Origin: Synechococcus lacustris
GTDB taxonomy: Bacteria > Cyanobacteriota > Cyanobacteriia > PCC-6307 > Cyanobiaceae
Length of the DNA: 64,000 nucleotides
Assembly (NCBI GenBank): GCA_903943975.1
Contig: CAJAQB010000006.1
Span: 1 to 64,000, forward strand
Direction: 5' to 3'
The translations under genes and the position numbers were made by a program. Below, piece by piece: positions 8,436 through 16,997 of this stretch. The notes below the pieces were generated by a model. The model saw nothing but the letters and a program-made list of their open reading frames with translations, made no database searches and was not told the origin of the DNA. Position 1 is the stretch's first letter; each line of letters starts with the position of its first letter.

Positions 8436-8666
8436 ATGGCATCCGACAGTCTTCACTACTTCTCGGCAGAGGTGGCAAGACGACCTGACCTACAGGAAAC
8501 AGTGGCCACCCTGGAGAGCGCCGATGCAGTGGTGGCCCTAGGCAAAACCCTTGGCTACGCCTTCTCCAAGACCGAACTTAAGATCTCCCTAGGGGAACTG
8601 AAATCCTCCTACTGGAGCTGGCTAAGCCGGGACGAAGCCTGGAAACAGAAGTTTTTCAGTAATTAG
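8436..8666 (+). CDS. Nif11-like domain small protein
   Basis: A 76-aa protein whose first 50 residues fit the Nif11/nitrile-hydratase-leader pattern: a helix with FSAEVARRPDLQETVATL, an alternating SADAVVALGKTLGYAFSKTEL and a short acidic segment. In marine picocyanobacteria this domain serves as the leader of prochlorosin-type lanthipeptide precursors, but many copies are stand-alone. Here there is no double-glycine site and no cysteine in the tail (SYWSWLSRDEAWKQKFFSN), so it is not an evident peptide precursor. Function unknown. No modifying enzyme lies nearby. Confidence 0.75.
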   Translation: MASDSLHYFSAEVARRPDLQETVATLESADAVVALGKTLGYAFSKTELKISLGELKSSYWSWLSRDEAWKQKFFSN

Positions 8667-8774
8667 CAAACACTGGCCGGCCAAAGCCCTTAACGACGGA
8701 CTCCGAACCAGAGTCAAGCAAGGGCGGCAAGCAACATTTCATAACGCGAACTTCTGGTGGCTGGCAATTATTTT

Positions 8775-8816
8775 TCTCAATGAACAAGTCTCAATGAACA
8801 AGTCTCAATGAACATG
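8775..8816. repeat. three tandem copies of a 14-bp unit
   Basis: The unit tctcaatgaacaag is repeated exactly at 8775-8788 and 8789-8802 and once more at 8803-8816 with one change (a to t at position 13). It sits in a 259-bp gene-free, AT-rich stretch between two small ORFs. Confidence 0.9.
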
Positions 8817-8925
8817 CATTGCAGGTTTTGACCGTTTGCCGCTTTGATGCGGCAGATCAGCTGTTTTTTGATCCATTTTCAAGTCAAACCGGCGATATTT
8901 AGCGGAAGTTTCGCTCCCTTCCAGC

Positions 8926-9162
8926 ATGAACGTCGGAGAAGTATTTCTTGGCTCCCTGCGCACAGGCCTGATCACCGCCAGCGAGGTGACCTGGGTGGCT
9001 GATCACCAGAATCAATTCAGTCGCACCGAAGAGGCCACCGCCATACGCCTAGGCAGACTCATGGATCAAGGCGTAATTCAACTTACCGATAGCCGGCACA
9101 ACCTCCGATCCCTCCGCACAAAATTATCAACCCAATGGAGCGATCTATTCGGCCGTCGTTAA
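8926..9162 (+). CDS. hypothetical protein, 78 aa
   Basis: Starts ATG (NVGEVFLGSLRTGLIT) with a GGAAG-like stretch some 20 nt upstream. It is a mostly helical, soluble, mixed-charge protein with a helix-turn-helix-sized body (EVTWVADHQNQFSRTEEATA, IRLGRLMDQGVIQL) and a basic tail (LFGRR). No family is recognised. It lies alone in an AT-richer region and might be lineage-specific. Confidence 0.55.
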   Translation: MNVGEVFLGSLRTGLITASEVTWVADHQNQFSRTEEATAIRLGRLMDQGVIQLTDSRHNLRSLRTKLSTQWSDLFGRR

Positions 9163-9346
9163 GCCACGGGGCAAGCCATGGCCATGAATTTCAGACATCT
9201 TAAAAGGAAATAGGCAAGCAAGGGTATCAAGATCTACTAATAAATTGCGTGAGCATAGATGCGAAAATTGATGCAGATTGACGCAGACCGATGTAGATGG
9301 AGGCCAAATCCAGGAATTAAAAATCAGGGATATGCTCCGGCCGCCA

Positions 9347-9619
9347 TCAACGCTGGCAGCCCTGGCTGCGCAACAGCGCCAGCCGTTGAAGCTCCCCTGA
9401 GTGGGCAGGGCTTTCCACCTTGCTGAGCAGCTCTACCACCTGGTGCAGATCATTGGCGCTCAGTTCGCCGTTGTTTCGCCATTTGAATGCCTTGGCTGGC
9501 ACTTCCCTAAACTCGGCCAACGCTTGAGTAGCACAAGCAAATATTTTGCCTGCTTTATCAGCTGACTGCAGCCGTTTTCCCCCGAAGACTTCCTTAAGGC
9601 TGCCCCGGCCTTCAATAAT
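9347..9619 (-). pseudogene. start-less ORF (about 90 aa) abutting tRNA-Cys
   Basis: An open frame of protein-like composition (KIFACATQALAEFREVPAKA, DLHQVVELLSKVE, ELQRLALLRSQG) has no ATG, GTG or TTG between the tRNA-Cys 3' end and the coding part; the only near-start is an ATT at 9619. Going further upstream the frame reads into the tRNA itself. Either the gene uses the rare ATT start, or it is a 5'-truncated remnant left by an event at the tRNA. No family recognised. Confidence 0.4.
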
Positions 9620-9628
9620 AAAGAAAAA

Positions 9629-9699
9629 AGGCGGCACCCAGATTCGAACTGGGGATAAAGGATTTGCAGTCCTCTGCCTTACCACTTGGCCATGCCGCC
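9629..9699 (-). tRNA. trnC: tRNA-Cys (anticodon GCA)
   Basis: A 71-nt cloverleaf. The acceptor stem GGCGGCA pairs with TGCCGCC, the discriminator is T (U73, typical for cysteine tRNA), the anticodon loop reads CTGCAAA with GCA, and the T-arm contains GTTCGAATC. No CCA is encoded. A run of T follows on the minus strand. Confidence 0.95.
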
Positions 9700-9744
9700 G
9701 GCCCGGGAGCCAAACTCCCTGGATTCGATCGTACCAGTGGCGCC

Positions 9745-10968
9745 ATGACCGCTCGCCTCCTGGTGCTGAGTAATGGCCACGGGGAAGATCTGATCGCCGC
9801 GCGGATTCTCGAGCCGCTGCAGCGGTTGCAGCCCCAACTGCAGCTGAGCCTGCTGCCCCTGGTGGGCCAGGGGGGCGCCTTCAACAGCCTCCACCACCAG
9901 GCAGCAATCCAACGGCTGGGCCCCCTGCAGGCCCTGCCCAGCGGTGGTTTCAGCAACCAGAGCCTCCGGGGTTTGCTGCAGGACCTTGGGGCCGGCCTAG
10001 CGGGCTTGAGCCTGGGCCAATGGCACAGCCTCCACCGCTGGCGCCGGGGCGGCGGGGCGGTGCTGGCCGTGGGTGACCTGCTGCCCCTGCTGCTGGCCGC
10101 CGCCAGTGGCCTGCCCTACGGCTTCATCGGCACCCCGAAAAGCGACTACACCTGGCGCAGTGGCCCTGGCCGCGATCCCCTGCCCGATGCCTACCACCGC
10201 CTCAAGGGCAGTGAATGGGACCCCTGGGAGTGGGCCTTGATGGGCAGGCGCCAGTGTCGGCTGGTGATCTGCCGCGACGGGCTCACGGCCAGGGGGCTGC
10301 GCCGCCATGGGGTGGCGGCCCTCGCCCCCGGCAACCCAATGATGGATGGCTTCAACCTGGAGCCAGTGCCGGCCAGTCTGGCCGCTGGCGAACGGATTCT
10401 GCTGTTACCCGGTTCCCGCTGCCCGGAGGCCCTCGGCAATCTGCAAAGACTGCTGGGGGCCCTGCCGCCGGCGAAGGATCGAATCCTGCTGCTGGCCTGC
10501 GGCTCCAGGCCCAGCCCCGAGCAACTGGCCCCACTGCTGGCAAAGGCCGGCTACGGCCCCGCCCCAATGCCCGCCGCCAGCGGTGCCGCCAGCGCCTGGC
10601 GGGGCCCCGCTGGCCTGTTGCTGGTGGGTCCTGGCCTGTTTGGCCGCTGGGGCCCCTGGGCCCAGCTCGGCCTGGCCTGTGCCGGCACCGCCACCGAACA
10701 ATTGGTGGGTTTGGGCATCCCGGCCCTCTCCCTGCCGGGACCGGGCCCCCAATTCAAGGCGGGATTTGCCCGGCGCCAAAGCCGTCTATTGGGCGGGGCC
10801 GTGCAGGTGTGTAATTCCCCTAGCGAGCTGGCCAAAAAGCTGGAGCTGCTGCTGGCCCAACCCAGCCTTAGGGCCGAGCTGGGCGCCATTGGCAAGGCCC
10901 GCATGGGGCCCGCCGGGGGCAGTGAACGGATTGCCGCCCTGATCCAAAAACGACTGTTACTGCCCTAG
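9745..10968 (+). CDS. lipid-A-disaccharide synthase-related protein
   Basis: A 407-aa protein similar in layout to LpxB-type glycosyltransferases and to the cyanobacterial family described as lipid-A-disaccharide-synthase-related. It opens with LLVLSNGHGEDLIAARIL (the nucleotide-sugar fold start), has PYGFIGTPKSDYTW and DGLTARGLRRHGV in the middle, LLLPGSRCPEAL as the donor-binding loop, and GTATEQLVGLGIPALSLPG near the C-terminus. The ATG at 9745 is chosen because it begins the first strand; the longer frame would enter the tRNA. Substrate and role are unknown. Confidence 0.8.
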   Translation: MTARLLVLSNGHGEDLIAARILEPLQRLQPQLQLSLLPLVGQGGAFNSLHHQAAIQRLGPLQALPSGGFSNQSLRGLLQDLGAGLAGLSLGQWHSLHRWRRGGGAVLAVGDLLPLLLAAASGLPYGFIGTPKSDYTWRSGPGRDPLPDAYHRLKGSEWDPWEWALMGRRQCRLVICRDGLTARGLRRHGVAALAPGNPMMDGFNLEPVPASLAAGERILLLPGSRCPEALGNLQRLLGALPPAKDRILLLACGSRPSPEQLAPLLAKAGYGPAPMPAASGAASAWRGPAGLLLVGPGLFGRWGPWAQLGLACAGTATEQLVGLGIPALSLPGPGPQFKAGFARRQSRLLGGAVQVCNSPSELAKKLELLLAQPSLRAELGAIGKARMGPAGGSERIAALIQKRLLLP

Positions 10969-10978
10969 CGGGGCTGGC

Positions 10979-11632
10979 TCAGCTGCGGTGCTCAAAGATC
11001 GAACCAAAATGCTGGCGGTCGAGCTCCGAGAACACGGGAATACAACGGAAACAACGCTGGGCCAACTCCAGCCGCTCCTCCCGCTCAAGCATCAGTTGCA
11101 GCCGATCCCGGGCGGGCAGCAGATAGCGCACATCGTTGGCCGCATAGGCCAGCTGCTGATCACTGAGTTCCTCCACCCGACCCCAATCACTGCTCTGGGC
11201 CTGCTTGTCGAGTTCGATGCCCACCAATTCCTGCACCACATCCTTGAGACCGTGGCGGGGGCTGTAGGTGCGCCCCAGGCGGCTGGCCACCTTGGTGCAG
11301 AAGATCGGATTCACCTGGATGCCAAGGCCCTCGGCTAGGGCCGCCACATCAAAACGGGCGAAGTGGAACACCTTTTCAATCGCCTCCGCCTCCATCAACT
11401 CCCGCAGGCGCGGGGCCTCGGTTTGGCCGCGGGCAATGCGGATGCAACAGACCCGATCCTGGTCATCACAGATCTGCACCAGGCAGAGGCGGTCGCGGCC
11501 ATGCACCAATCCCATCGCCTCGGTGTCCACCGCCAAGGCGGCGGAACTGCCATAGCGGGCCAGCCAATCGTGGTCAAGATCGCCGTCAAATACAGCGAAT
11601 TCAGCGGGGGCGGGGCGGCTTTCAGGGGCCAT
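10979..11632 (-). CDS. rnd: ribonuclease D-like 3'-5' exonuclease
   Basis: A 217-aa DEDDy-type exonuclease that trims RNA 3' ends. The motifs are AVDTEAMG (residues ~34-41), HFARFDVAAL with the second aspartate, and the YAANDVRYLLP block holding the tyrosine and last aspartate. It contains the exonuclease domain only; the C-terminal HRDC domains of E. coli RNase D are absent, as is common in cyanobacteria. It converges with the preceding gene with a 10-nt gap. Confidence 0.88.
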   Translation of the reverse strand: MAPESRPAPAEFAVFDGDLDHDWLARYGSSAALAVDTEAMGLVHGRDRLCLVQICDDQDRVCCIRIARGQTEAPRLRELMEAEAIEKVFHFARFDVAALAEGLGIQVNPIFCTKVASRLGRTYSPRHGLKDVVQELVGIELDKQAQSSDWGRVEELSDQQLAYAANDVRYLLPARDRLQLMLEREERLELAQRCFRCIPVFSELDRQHFGSIFEHRS

Positions 11633-11710
11633 GGGATCCGGTCAGTCGCCCCCATGCTGACCGATTAACAGACTTTCTCACTTGGAAATCAGAACGAGAC
11701 TGAGCTAGTG

Positions 11711-11725
11711 ATTGGTAAGACCAAT
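11711..11725. promoter_or_regulatory. inverted repeat before the PadR-like gene
   Basis: ATTGGT-aag-ACCAAT is a perfect 6-bp palindrome ending 10 nt before the ATG at 11736. It lies in the intergenic region between the divergent RNase D and PadR-like genes and may be an operator, possibly for autoregulation. This is inference from position and symmetry only. Confidence 0.35.
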
Positions 11726-11735
11726 GTGTCCCCCC

Positions 11736-12332
11736 ATGCCCCACCGGCGCCTCCTGGCCAAGCACGGCCTCAACGACATCAAGCGATTTTTTGATCAGCC
11801 CCCGCTCCAGCACCTCGGCCTGGAACTAGCGGTGTGCTGGATCCTCGATTGCTTAATGCAGGCAGATTCCTATCCCACCGCCCTGATGGGCCTGCTGGCG
11901 GAACAGCACCCGCGCCTGCGCCTCTCCGAAACTGTGCTGCAGCAAGCACTGGCCTTCCTGGAACAGCAGGGGGCCCTCGACAGCTATACCCAGCGCTGCC
12001 CCAGCCGCGGCCGACCGCGGCGGATGCTGCATCTGCACGAGAACTACCGCAGCGAAGCCCACGCCCTGCTGCCCGCCTGGCAACAATGGCTCCAGGCAGC
12101 CGATGGGATTCCCAGCCATGCCAGTGCTCAGCTCCACCCTGATGCTCACCCTGCTGATGGGGGTGGGGTTGCTGTTCTTTCTGCGGGCAGCCAGCAAAGA
12201 TCGCACCACGGTGGTGGAGGTCTGCAGCTCCCGCCCCCCCCTGGAGGTGCTGGATGGCCTCAGCAATTGGCTGCTGCAGCGGGGCTGGCGGGCGGTGGCC
12301 GGGGATCCCGAACGCCAATTACTGCGCTTTGA
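11736..12332 (+). CDS. PadR-like winged-helix regulator, 3' end overlapping the next gene
   Basis: The first ~120 residues look like a winged-helix DNA-binding protein: LELAVCWILDCL, SYPTALMGLLAEQHPRLRLS, then ETVLQQALAFLEQQGALDSY and a basic wing PSRGRPRRML. After about residue 125 the sequence turns low-complexity (HHGGGGLQLPPPPGG), lies inside the next gene in another frame, and is unlikely to be native. The natural end is probably near 12120; a one-base shift would bring in a stop at 12142. Start choice between ATG at 11724 and 11736 is open; 11736 leaves the palindrome in the leader. Confidence 0.65.
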   Translation: MPHRRLLAKHGLNDIKRFFDQPPLQHLGLELAVCWILDCLMQADSYPTALMGLLAEQHPRLRLSETVLQQALAFLEQQGALDSYTQRCPSRGRPRRMLHLHENYRSEAHALLPAWQQWLQAADGIPSHASAQLHPDAHPADGGGVAVLSAGSQQRSHHGGGGLQLPPPPGGAGWPQQLAAAAGLAGGGRGSRTPITAL

Positions 12333-12669
12333 AGGCCAGGTGCAGGCCAGCCTGCCCTTGGCACTACTGCTCAGTGGCCTGGGGGCCGTAGGCGCCGCCG
12401 CCCTGGGCCTGGTGCTGCGCCAACTGCTGCCCAGCCTGCAGTTCTGGCCGCTGCTGCTGGTGCTGCTGGGCCCCCTCGCCGGCCTGCTCTACCGCCAGCG
12501 GGCCAGGCGCCAGGAGGCCTTGGAGCTGCGCCTCATGCCCCCCCAAGGGTTTGTGCCCACCACCCTGCGGTTGCGGGCCCACCGGGATGAATTGATTGCG
12601 ATCGAGCAAGAACTAGGTCGCCCCTTAAACCTGCAAAGCGACGGCGCCTTGCTGAGTTCGCCGATCTAA
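12118..12669 (+). CDS. cytochrome b6 cofactor-assembly protein, CCB2/CCB4-like
   Basis: About 183 aa with an N-terminal membrane segment (TLMLTLLMGVGLLFFL), a soluble domain (VVEVCSSRPPLEVLDGLSNW) and a second membrane hairpin (LALLLSGLGAVGAAALGLVL and LLLVLLGPLAGLLY), ending in a soluble region. This matches the cyanobacterial/plastid family (formerly DUF2930) needed for covalent attachment of heme ci to cytochrome b6. The start is ATG 12118; an in-frame ATG lies 15 nt upstream. The assignment rests on topology and recalled family pattern, not a search. Confidence 0.65.
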   Translation: MPVLSSTLMLTLLMGVGLLFFLRAASKDRTTVVEVCSSRPPLEVLDGLSNWLLQRGWRAVAGDPERQLLRFEGQVQASLPLALLLSGLGAVGAAALGLVLRQLLPSLQFWPLLLVLLGPLAGLLYRQRARRQEALELRLMPPQGFVPTTLRLRAHRDELIAIEQELGRPLNLQSDGALLSSPI

Positions 12670-12698
12670 CGGCAGCATGGGGGCCCTTAACCACTGCC

Positions 12699-13526
12699 AT
12701 GGGTCGCACCGCTCTGCCGCTGCGTTTACTGCTGCTGGCTTCATTAGTGCTAACCAGTGGGGCCAGCCAAAGCCCTGCCAGGGCCAGTGGCCTGCTGGAC
12801 CTGCTCAACAGCATTGCCCCCCCCGCGGCACCGGCAAATCAAAGCGGCTTACCGCCGCTGCCAGCCCAGCCCGGCCGCAGCAAAAACTGGGTGGGAACCC
12901 GCATCCATCCGCCTGGCTTGCCGCTGCTGGTGATGGCCGGCCATGCCGACTCCCAGCGCATCCGCGGCTCCGGCACCCCTGGGGCTGCCGTGGGGCTGGG
13001 CGGGGCCGCGCCGATGGAAGCTGGCATCACCGACGAGCTCTACTGGAACCTGCAGACAGCCCAGCGGGTGGTGGAGCTGGGGCGCCAACGGGGCCTCAAT
13101 ATTCAGTACTACGACCCGGGTCTCCGCACGATCCTCGACCAAAACGACCCCCGCAGCAATTGGAGCGTTGGCGCCAACCATGCGGCCCAGGGGGGCTACG
13201 CCGTGGAAATCCACTACGACGCCTACTCCCCCCACGGGATTGGCCCGGGAATCATCCCCAGCGTCCTCAACGGCTTTTCCAGCCTCGACGAAGCCTTGGC
13301 CAATGAATTCGGTGGCTACCCCTACGACCACCGCGGCATGCTCGGCGCCCCCCGCCGGGGGATCTCAATGCTGGAGATCGGGCAGCTGGAAGGCCGCCTG
13401 GAAAACGGCCTGCGGGACCCCAGCCGCCGCGATCAAACCCTCAACGCCATCGCCGAGCGGGTGGTGAATGCCCTGCAGAAGGGCCTAGCCCATGGCCCCG
13501 TGGGGGGCACAGCGCTGCGCCAGTGA
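12699..13526 (+). CDS. exported amidase_3-like cell-wall hydrolase (putative)
   Basis: A 275-aa protein with a signal peptide ([20 protein letters not shown]). The mature part resembles zinc N-acetylmuramoyl-L-alanine amidases of the AmiC fold: [13 protein letters not shown] with a first histidine, an acidic residue in [22 protein letters not shown] with a second histidine, and [10 protein letters not shown] with a glutamate near the C-terminus, in the expected order and spacing. The usual HGG is HAD, so the family assignment is not certain. Its last 42 bp overlap the convergent hemF. Confidence 0.6.
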   Translation: MGRTALPLRLLLLASLVLTSGASQSPARASGLLDLLNSIAPPAAPANQSGLPPLPAQPGRSKNWVGTRIHPPGLPLLVMAGHADSQRIRGSGTPGAAVGLGGAAPMEAGITDELYWNLQTAQRVVELGRQRGLNIQYYDPGLRTILDQNDPRSNWSVGANHAAQGGYAVEIHYDAYSPHGIGPGIIPSVLNGFSSLDEALANEFGGYPYDHRGMLGAPRRGISMLEIGQLEGRLENGLRDPSRRDQTLNAIAERVVNALQKGLAHGPVGGTALRQ

Positions 13527-14513
13527 GTCATCGCTGAGCCAAGCCTGGGGTTTGGTGAACAGGTCGGTGAGCAGTGCTTCGCGGCTGCCGGGCTCGGGGC
13601 TATAGCCGTATTCCCAGCGCACCAGCGGCGGCAACGACATCAGGATCGACTCCGTACGGCCGTTGGTTTGCAGGCCAAAGATCGTGCCCCGATCAAACAC
13701 CAGGTTGAACTCCACATAACGGCCGCGGCGATAGAGCTGGAACTGGCGCTCCCGCTCCCCATAGGCCAGCGGTTGCCGCCTTTCCACGATGGGCGCGTAG
13801 CTGGGCAGAAAGGCGTTGCCGCAGGCCGCCGCCAAGTTGTGGAGGTCCTCCCAGCTGCGCTGCGGCGTGGCGGCCGCCGCCAGCTGGGCCGCCGGCCCCT
13901 GGGGGTCCTGACCCCGGTAGAGCTGGCCACCGGGCTCCTGGTAGTCATAGAAAATCCCGCCCACCCCGCGGGTTTCATTGCGGTGTTTAAGGAAAAAGTA
14001 TTCGTCGCACCAGGGCTTAAACACCGGGTAATAGGCGGGATCAACGCTGTCGCAGGCCCCCTTAAGGGTGCGATGGAAGTGCTGGGCATCCTCCAGAAAC
14101 GGGTAGTAGGGGGTGAGATCAGCGCCGCCACCAAACCACCACACAGGGCCGGCTTCGAAATAGCGGTAGTTGAGGTGCACCGTGGGCACGTAGGGATTAC
14201 GCGGGTGCAGCACCATCGAGGTGCCGGTGGCAAACCAGCGCTGGCCTTCCGCCTCAGGCCGCTGACTAAGAATTGAAGGCGGCAGGTTATCCCCCTCCAC
14301 CTCAGAGAAATTCACCCCCCCCTGCTCAAAAACCCGGCCCTGCTTCATCACCCGGGAGCGGCCACCGCCCCCCTCGGGCCGCAGCCAACTTTCCTCCTCG
14401 AAACTGCCCTCCCCATCAAGGGCGGCCAAGCCGGCGCAGATGCTGTCTTGCAGCCCCATCAGCAGCGCCTTCATGCGGCTGCGGGAATCGGCGGGGGGGG
14501 TCACAGTGGCCAC
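13485..14513 (-). CDS. hemF: oxygen-dependent coproporphyrinogen III oxidase
   Basis: Catalyses the aerobic oxidative decarboxylation of coproporphyrinogen III to protoporphyrinogen IX for chlorophyll, heme and bilin synthesis. Strong blocks are [52 protein letters not shown] and [18 protein letters not shown]. The GTG at 14513 ([13 protein letters not shown]) has AAGG four nt upstream; an earlier GTG at 14540 would add nine residues. It overlaps the convergent amidase-like gene at its 3' end. Confidence 0.95.
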   Translation of the reverse strand: MATVTPPADSRSRMKALLMGLQDSICAGLAALDGEGSFEEESWLRPEGGGGRSRVMKQGRVFEQGGVNFSEVEGDNLPPSILSQRPEAEGQRWFATGTSMVLHPRNPYVPTVHLNYRYFEAGPVWWFGGGADLTPYYPFLEDAQHFHRTLKGACDSVDPAYYPVFKPWCDEYFFLKHRNETRGVGGIFYDYQEPGGQLYRGQDPQGPAAQLAAAATPQRSWEDLHNLAAACGNAFLPSYAPIVERRQPLAYGERERQFQLYRRGRYVEFNLVFDRGTIFGLQTNGRTESILMSLPPLVRWEYGYSPEPGSREALLTDLFTKPQAWLSDDSLAQRCAPHGAMG

Positions 14514-14650
14514 GGCCCTTAAGAAAAGGAGTGGCCTCACCTTTTCAGCTCGCCGGGTCCATCGACAAGGGGCTGTAAGCGGCTGTAAGGGGAGCGGCCC
14601 TCGCGCCCGGGGCGTGCTGCCTAGGATCCGGCCCCAGTGGAAGGGCAGTG

Positions 14651-15715
14651 ATGGCCACGGTGGAAGAGGCCCTCAAGGCGCTCGAACCCCTCAGGGATGC
14701 CGGCAGCGGCAAGGGGTTGCTCGAACTGGAGTGGATCCAGCAACTGCGGCTTGAAGCCAACCGCGCCGTGTTTCGGCTGGCCCTGCCGGGCTTTGCCAAC
14801 GGCCAAAGGGAACGGATCGCCAATGAAGCCCGCAGCGCCCTGCTGGCCCTAAATGGCATCGAAGACGTGCAGATCGAACTGGCCCCAGCCGCTGCGCCGA
14901 TTGGCGCCGCCGGCCATGGCCAACCGGCACCGCTGCAGGCGATTCCAGGGGTGCGCAAAGTAATTGCCGTGAGCAGTGGCAAGGGGGGCGTAGGCAAAAG
15001 CACCGTGGCGGTGAACCTGGCCTGCGCCCTGGCCCAGCAGGGGCTGCGGGTGGCCCTGCTCGATGCCGACATCTATGGCCCCAATGCGCCAACGATGCTC
15101 GGGGTGGCAGACCGCAGCCCAGAGGTGAGTGGCAGCGGCGACAGTCAACAGCTGATCCCGATCGAAAGCTGTGGCCTGGCGATGGTCTCGATGGGTTTAC
15201 TGATCGGGCCTGATCAACCGGTGATCTGGAGGGGGCCAATGCTCAACGGCATCATCCGCCAGTTCCTCTATCAAGTGGAGTGGGGTGACCGCGATGTGCT
15301 GGTGGTGGATCTGCCCCCCGGCACCGGCGATGCCCAGCTCAGCCTCGCCCAGGCGGTGCCCATGGCCGGCGTGGTGATCGTGACCACCCCCCAGCAGGTG
15401 GCCCTGCAGGATGCCCGCCGCGGCCTCGCCATGTTCGAGCAGCTGGGGGTGCCCGTCTTGGGGGTGGTGGAAAACATGAGCTGGTTCAGCCCCCCCGACC
15501 AACCAGAACGGCGCTACCCGATCTTTGGCAGCGGCGGCGGCCAGACCCTGGCGACCGCCGCCGGGGTGCCGTTGCTAGGGCAAATCCCGATCGAACTGCC
15601 GGTGCAGGAGGGGGGAGACAGTGGCCGCCCTGTCACCCTGGCCCACCCCGAAAGCGCCGCGGCGGCAGCCTTGCAATTGATCGCCCGGCGTTTGCTGGAG
15701 CTCACCAGCCCCTGA
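14651..15715 (+). CDS. mrp: Mrp/ApbC family iron-sulfur cluster carrier ATPase
   Basis: A 354-aa P-loop ATPase of the MinD/Mrp class that carries Fe-S clusters. The N-terminal ~90 residues form a MIP18-like (DUF59) domain; the deviant Walker [18 protein letters not shown] lies near residue 115, with [28 protein letters not shown] and [16 protein letters not shown] following. No CxxC pair is visible near the C-terminus, where some Mrp proteins have one. A GTG directly before the chosen ATG would add one residue. rodA follows after 4 nt. Confidence 0.9.
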   Translation: MATVEEALKALEPLRDAGSGKGLLELEWIQQLRLEANRAVFRLALPGFANGQRERIANEARSALLALNGIEDVQIELAPAAAPIGAAGHGQPAPLQAIPGVRKVIAVSSGKGGVGKSTVAVNLACALAQQGLRVALLDADIYGPNAPTMLGVADRSPEVSGSGDSQQLIPIESCGLAMVSMGLLIGPDQPVIWRGPMLNGIIRQFLYQVEWGDRDVLVVDLPPGTGDAQLSLAQAVPMAGVVIVTTPQQVALQDARRGLAMFEQLGVPVLGVVENMSWFSPPDQPERRYPIFGSGGGQTLATAAGVPLLGQIPIELPVQEGGDSGRPVTLAHPESAAAAALQLIARRLLELTSP

Positions 15716-15719
15716 ACCC

Positions 15720-16997
15720 ATGACCTTCCAGGGGAACCGCCAGCGCCTCTTTGCCCCCCAGGGGCGCGGCAACCGTCGCCCCCTGCTCCCCGGCGATCCG
15801 GTGCTGTGGGGGATCCCGATTGCCATCACCCTGCTGGCCGGGGTGCTGATCGCCAGCACCCAGCGCGACTCGCCCCTGGCGGACTGGGAAAACCACTGGA
15901 TCACCGGCGCCATTGGCCTGGCCCTAGCGGCTGTATTGGCCCGCATCGACCTGGAGAAACTGGAAAACCTGCTGCTACCCGTTTATCTGCTCACCCTGGG
16001 CAGCCTGCTGGCGGTGAAGGTAGTGGGCACCAGCGCCCTGGGGGCCCAGCGCTGGATCTCGATTGGCGGCTTGCATGTGCAGCCTTCGGAATTCGCCAAA
16101 TTGGCGGCGATCCTGCTGCTGGCCGGGATCCTGGCCCGCCATCCAGTGGAACGCCCCAGCGACCTGCTGCGCCCCCTGGGGGTGATTCTTGTGCCCTGGG
16201 CCATGGTCTTCATCCAGCCAGACCTGGGCACCTCCCTGGTTTATGGCGCCATCGTGCTGGTGATGCTGTTTTGGGCGGGCCTGCCCCTGCCCTGGCTGGT
16301 GCTGCTGCTCTCGCCCCTGCCCACGGCGATCCTGGCCGGCACAGTCAAACTGGCGCTGGTCCCCTGGTTTCTGCTGTTGGCCTACCTGGCCTGGCGCTCC
16401 CTGCCCTGGAAACGCCTGGGCCTGGCGGTGAGCCTCGCCGTGAACAGCGGCTTCGCCTTAATCACGCCGCTGCTCTGGGAGCACGGTCTCAAGGACTATC
16501 AAAAGGATCGGCTGGTGCTTTTCCTGGATCCCTCCAAGGATCCGCTCGGGGGCGGCTATCACCTAATCCAGAGCCGCATCGGCATCGGTTCAGGCCAGCT
16601 GTTTGGCACCGGCTTGCTCCATGGTCACCTCACCAAATTGCAGTTCATCCCCGAGCAACACACTGATTTCATCTTTAGTGCCCTGGGCGAAGAGGGGGGC
16701 TTCCTCGGCTGCCTGATCTTGCTAATCGCCTACGCGGTGCTGGCCTGGAAGCTGCTGCAGATCGCCGGGCGGGCCCGCACGGATTTTGAATCTTTGGTGG
16801 TGGTGGGCATCCTGGCGATGCTGATGTTCCAGGTGGTGATCAATATCTGCATGACGATCGGTCTCGGCCCAGTTACCGGCATTCCCCTGCCCTGGATGAG
16901 CTACGGCCGCTTCGCCATGCTGGTGAACTTCATCAGCATTGGTCTTGTGGCCTCAGTGCAGCGGCGCTCCGGCACTCGCCAGCTCTTAGCCCGTTGA
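15720..16997 (+). CDS. rodA: rod shape-determining peptidoglycan polymerase RodA
   Basis: A 425-aa SEDS-family membrane glycosyltransferase that polymerises glycan strands from lipid II during elongation. About ten hydrophobic helices are visible, with SEDS signatures VVGTSALGAQRWISIGG, QPSEFAKLA, FIQPDLGTSLVY, FIPEQHTDFIFSALGEEGGF and TGIPLPWMSYG. The charged N-terminus (NRQRLFAPQGRGNRR) is cytoplasmic. The stop overlaps the TTG of the kinase gene downstream. FtsW is a close relative, but the sequence and non-division context favour RodA. Confidence 0.93.
   Translation: MTFQGNRQRLFAPQGRGNRRPLLPGDPVLWGIPIAITLLAGVLIASTQRDSPLADWENHWITGAIGLALAAVLARIDLEKLENLLLPVYLLTLGSLLAVKVVGTSALGAQRWISIGGLHVQPSEFAKLAAILLLAGILARHPVERPSDLLRPLGVILVPWAMVFIQPDLGTSLVYGAIVLVMLFWAGLPLPWLVLLLSPLPTAILAGTVKLALVPWFLLLAYLAWRSLPWKRLGLAVSLAVNSGFALITPLLWEHGLKDYQKDRLVLFLDPSKDPLGGGYHLIQSRIGIGSGQLFGTGLLHGHLTKLQFIPEQHTDFIFSALGEEGGFLGCLILLIAYAVLAWKLLQIAGRARTDFESLVVVGILAMLMFQVVINICMTIGLGPVTGIPLPWMSYGRFAMLVNFISIGLVASVQRRSGTRQLLAR

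Noticed and set aside
8436-8666. Prochlorosin-type lanthipeptide precursor
   Set aside because: No double-glycine cleavage site, no cysteines in the tail and no modifying enzyme in the window; only the Nif11-like leader fold remains.
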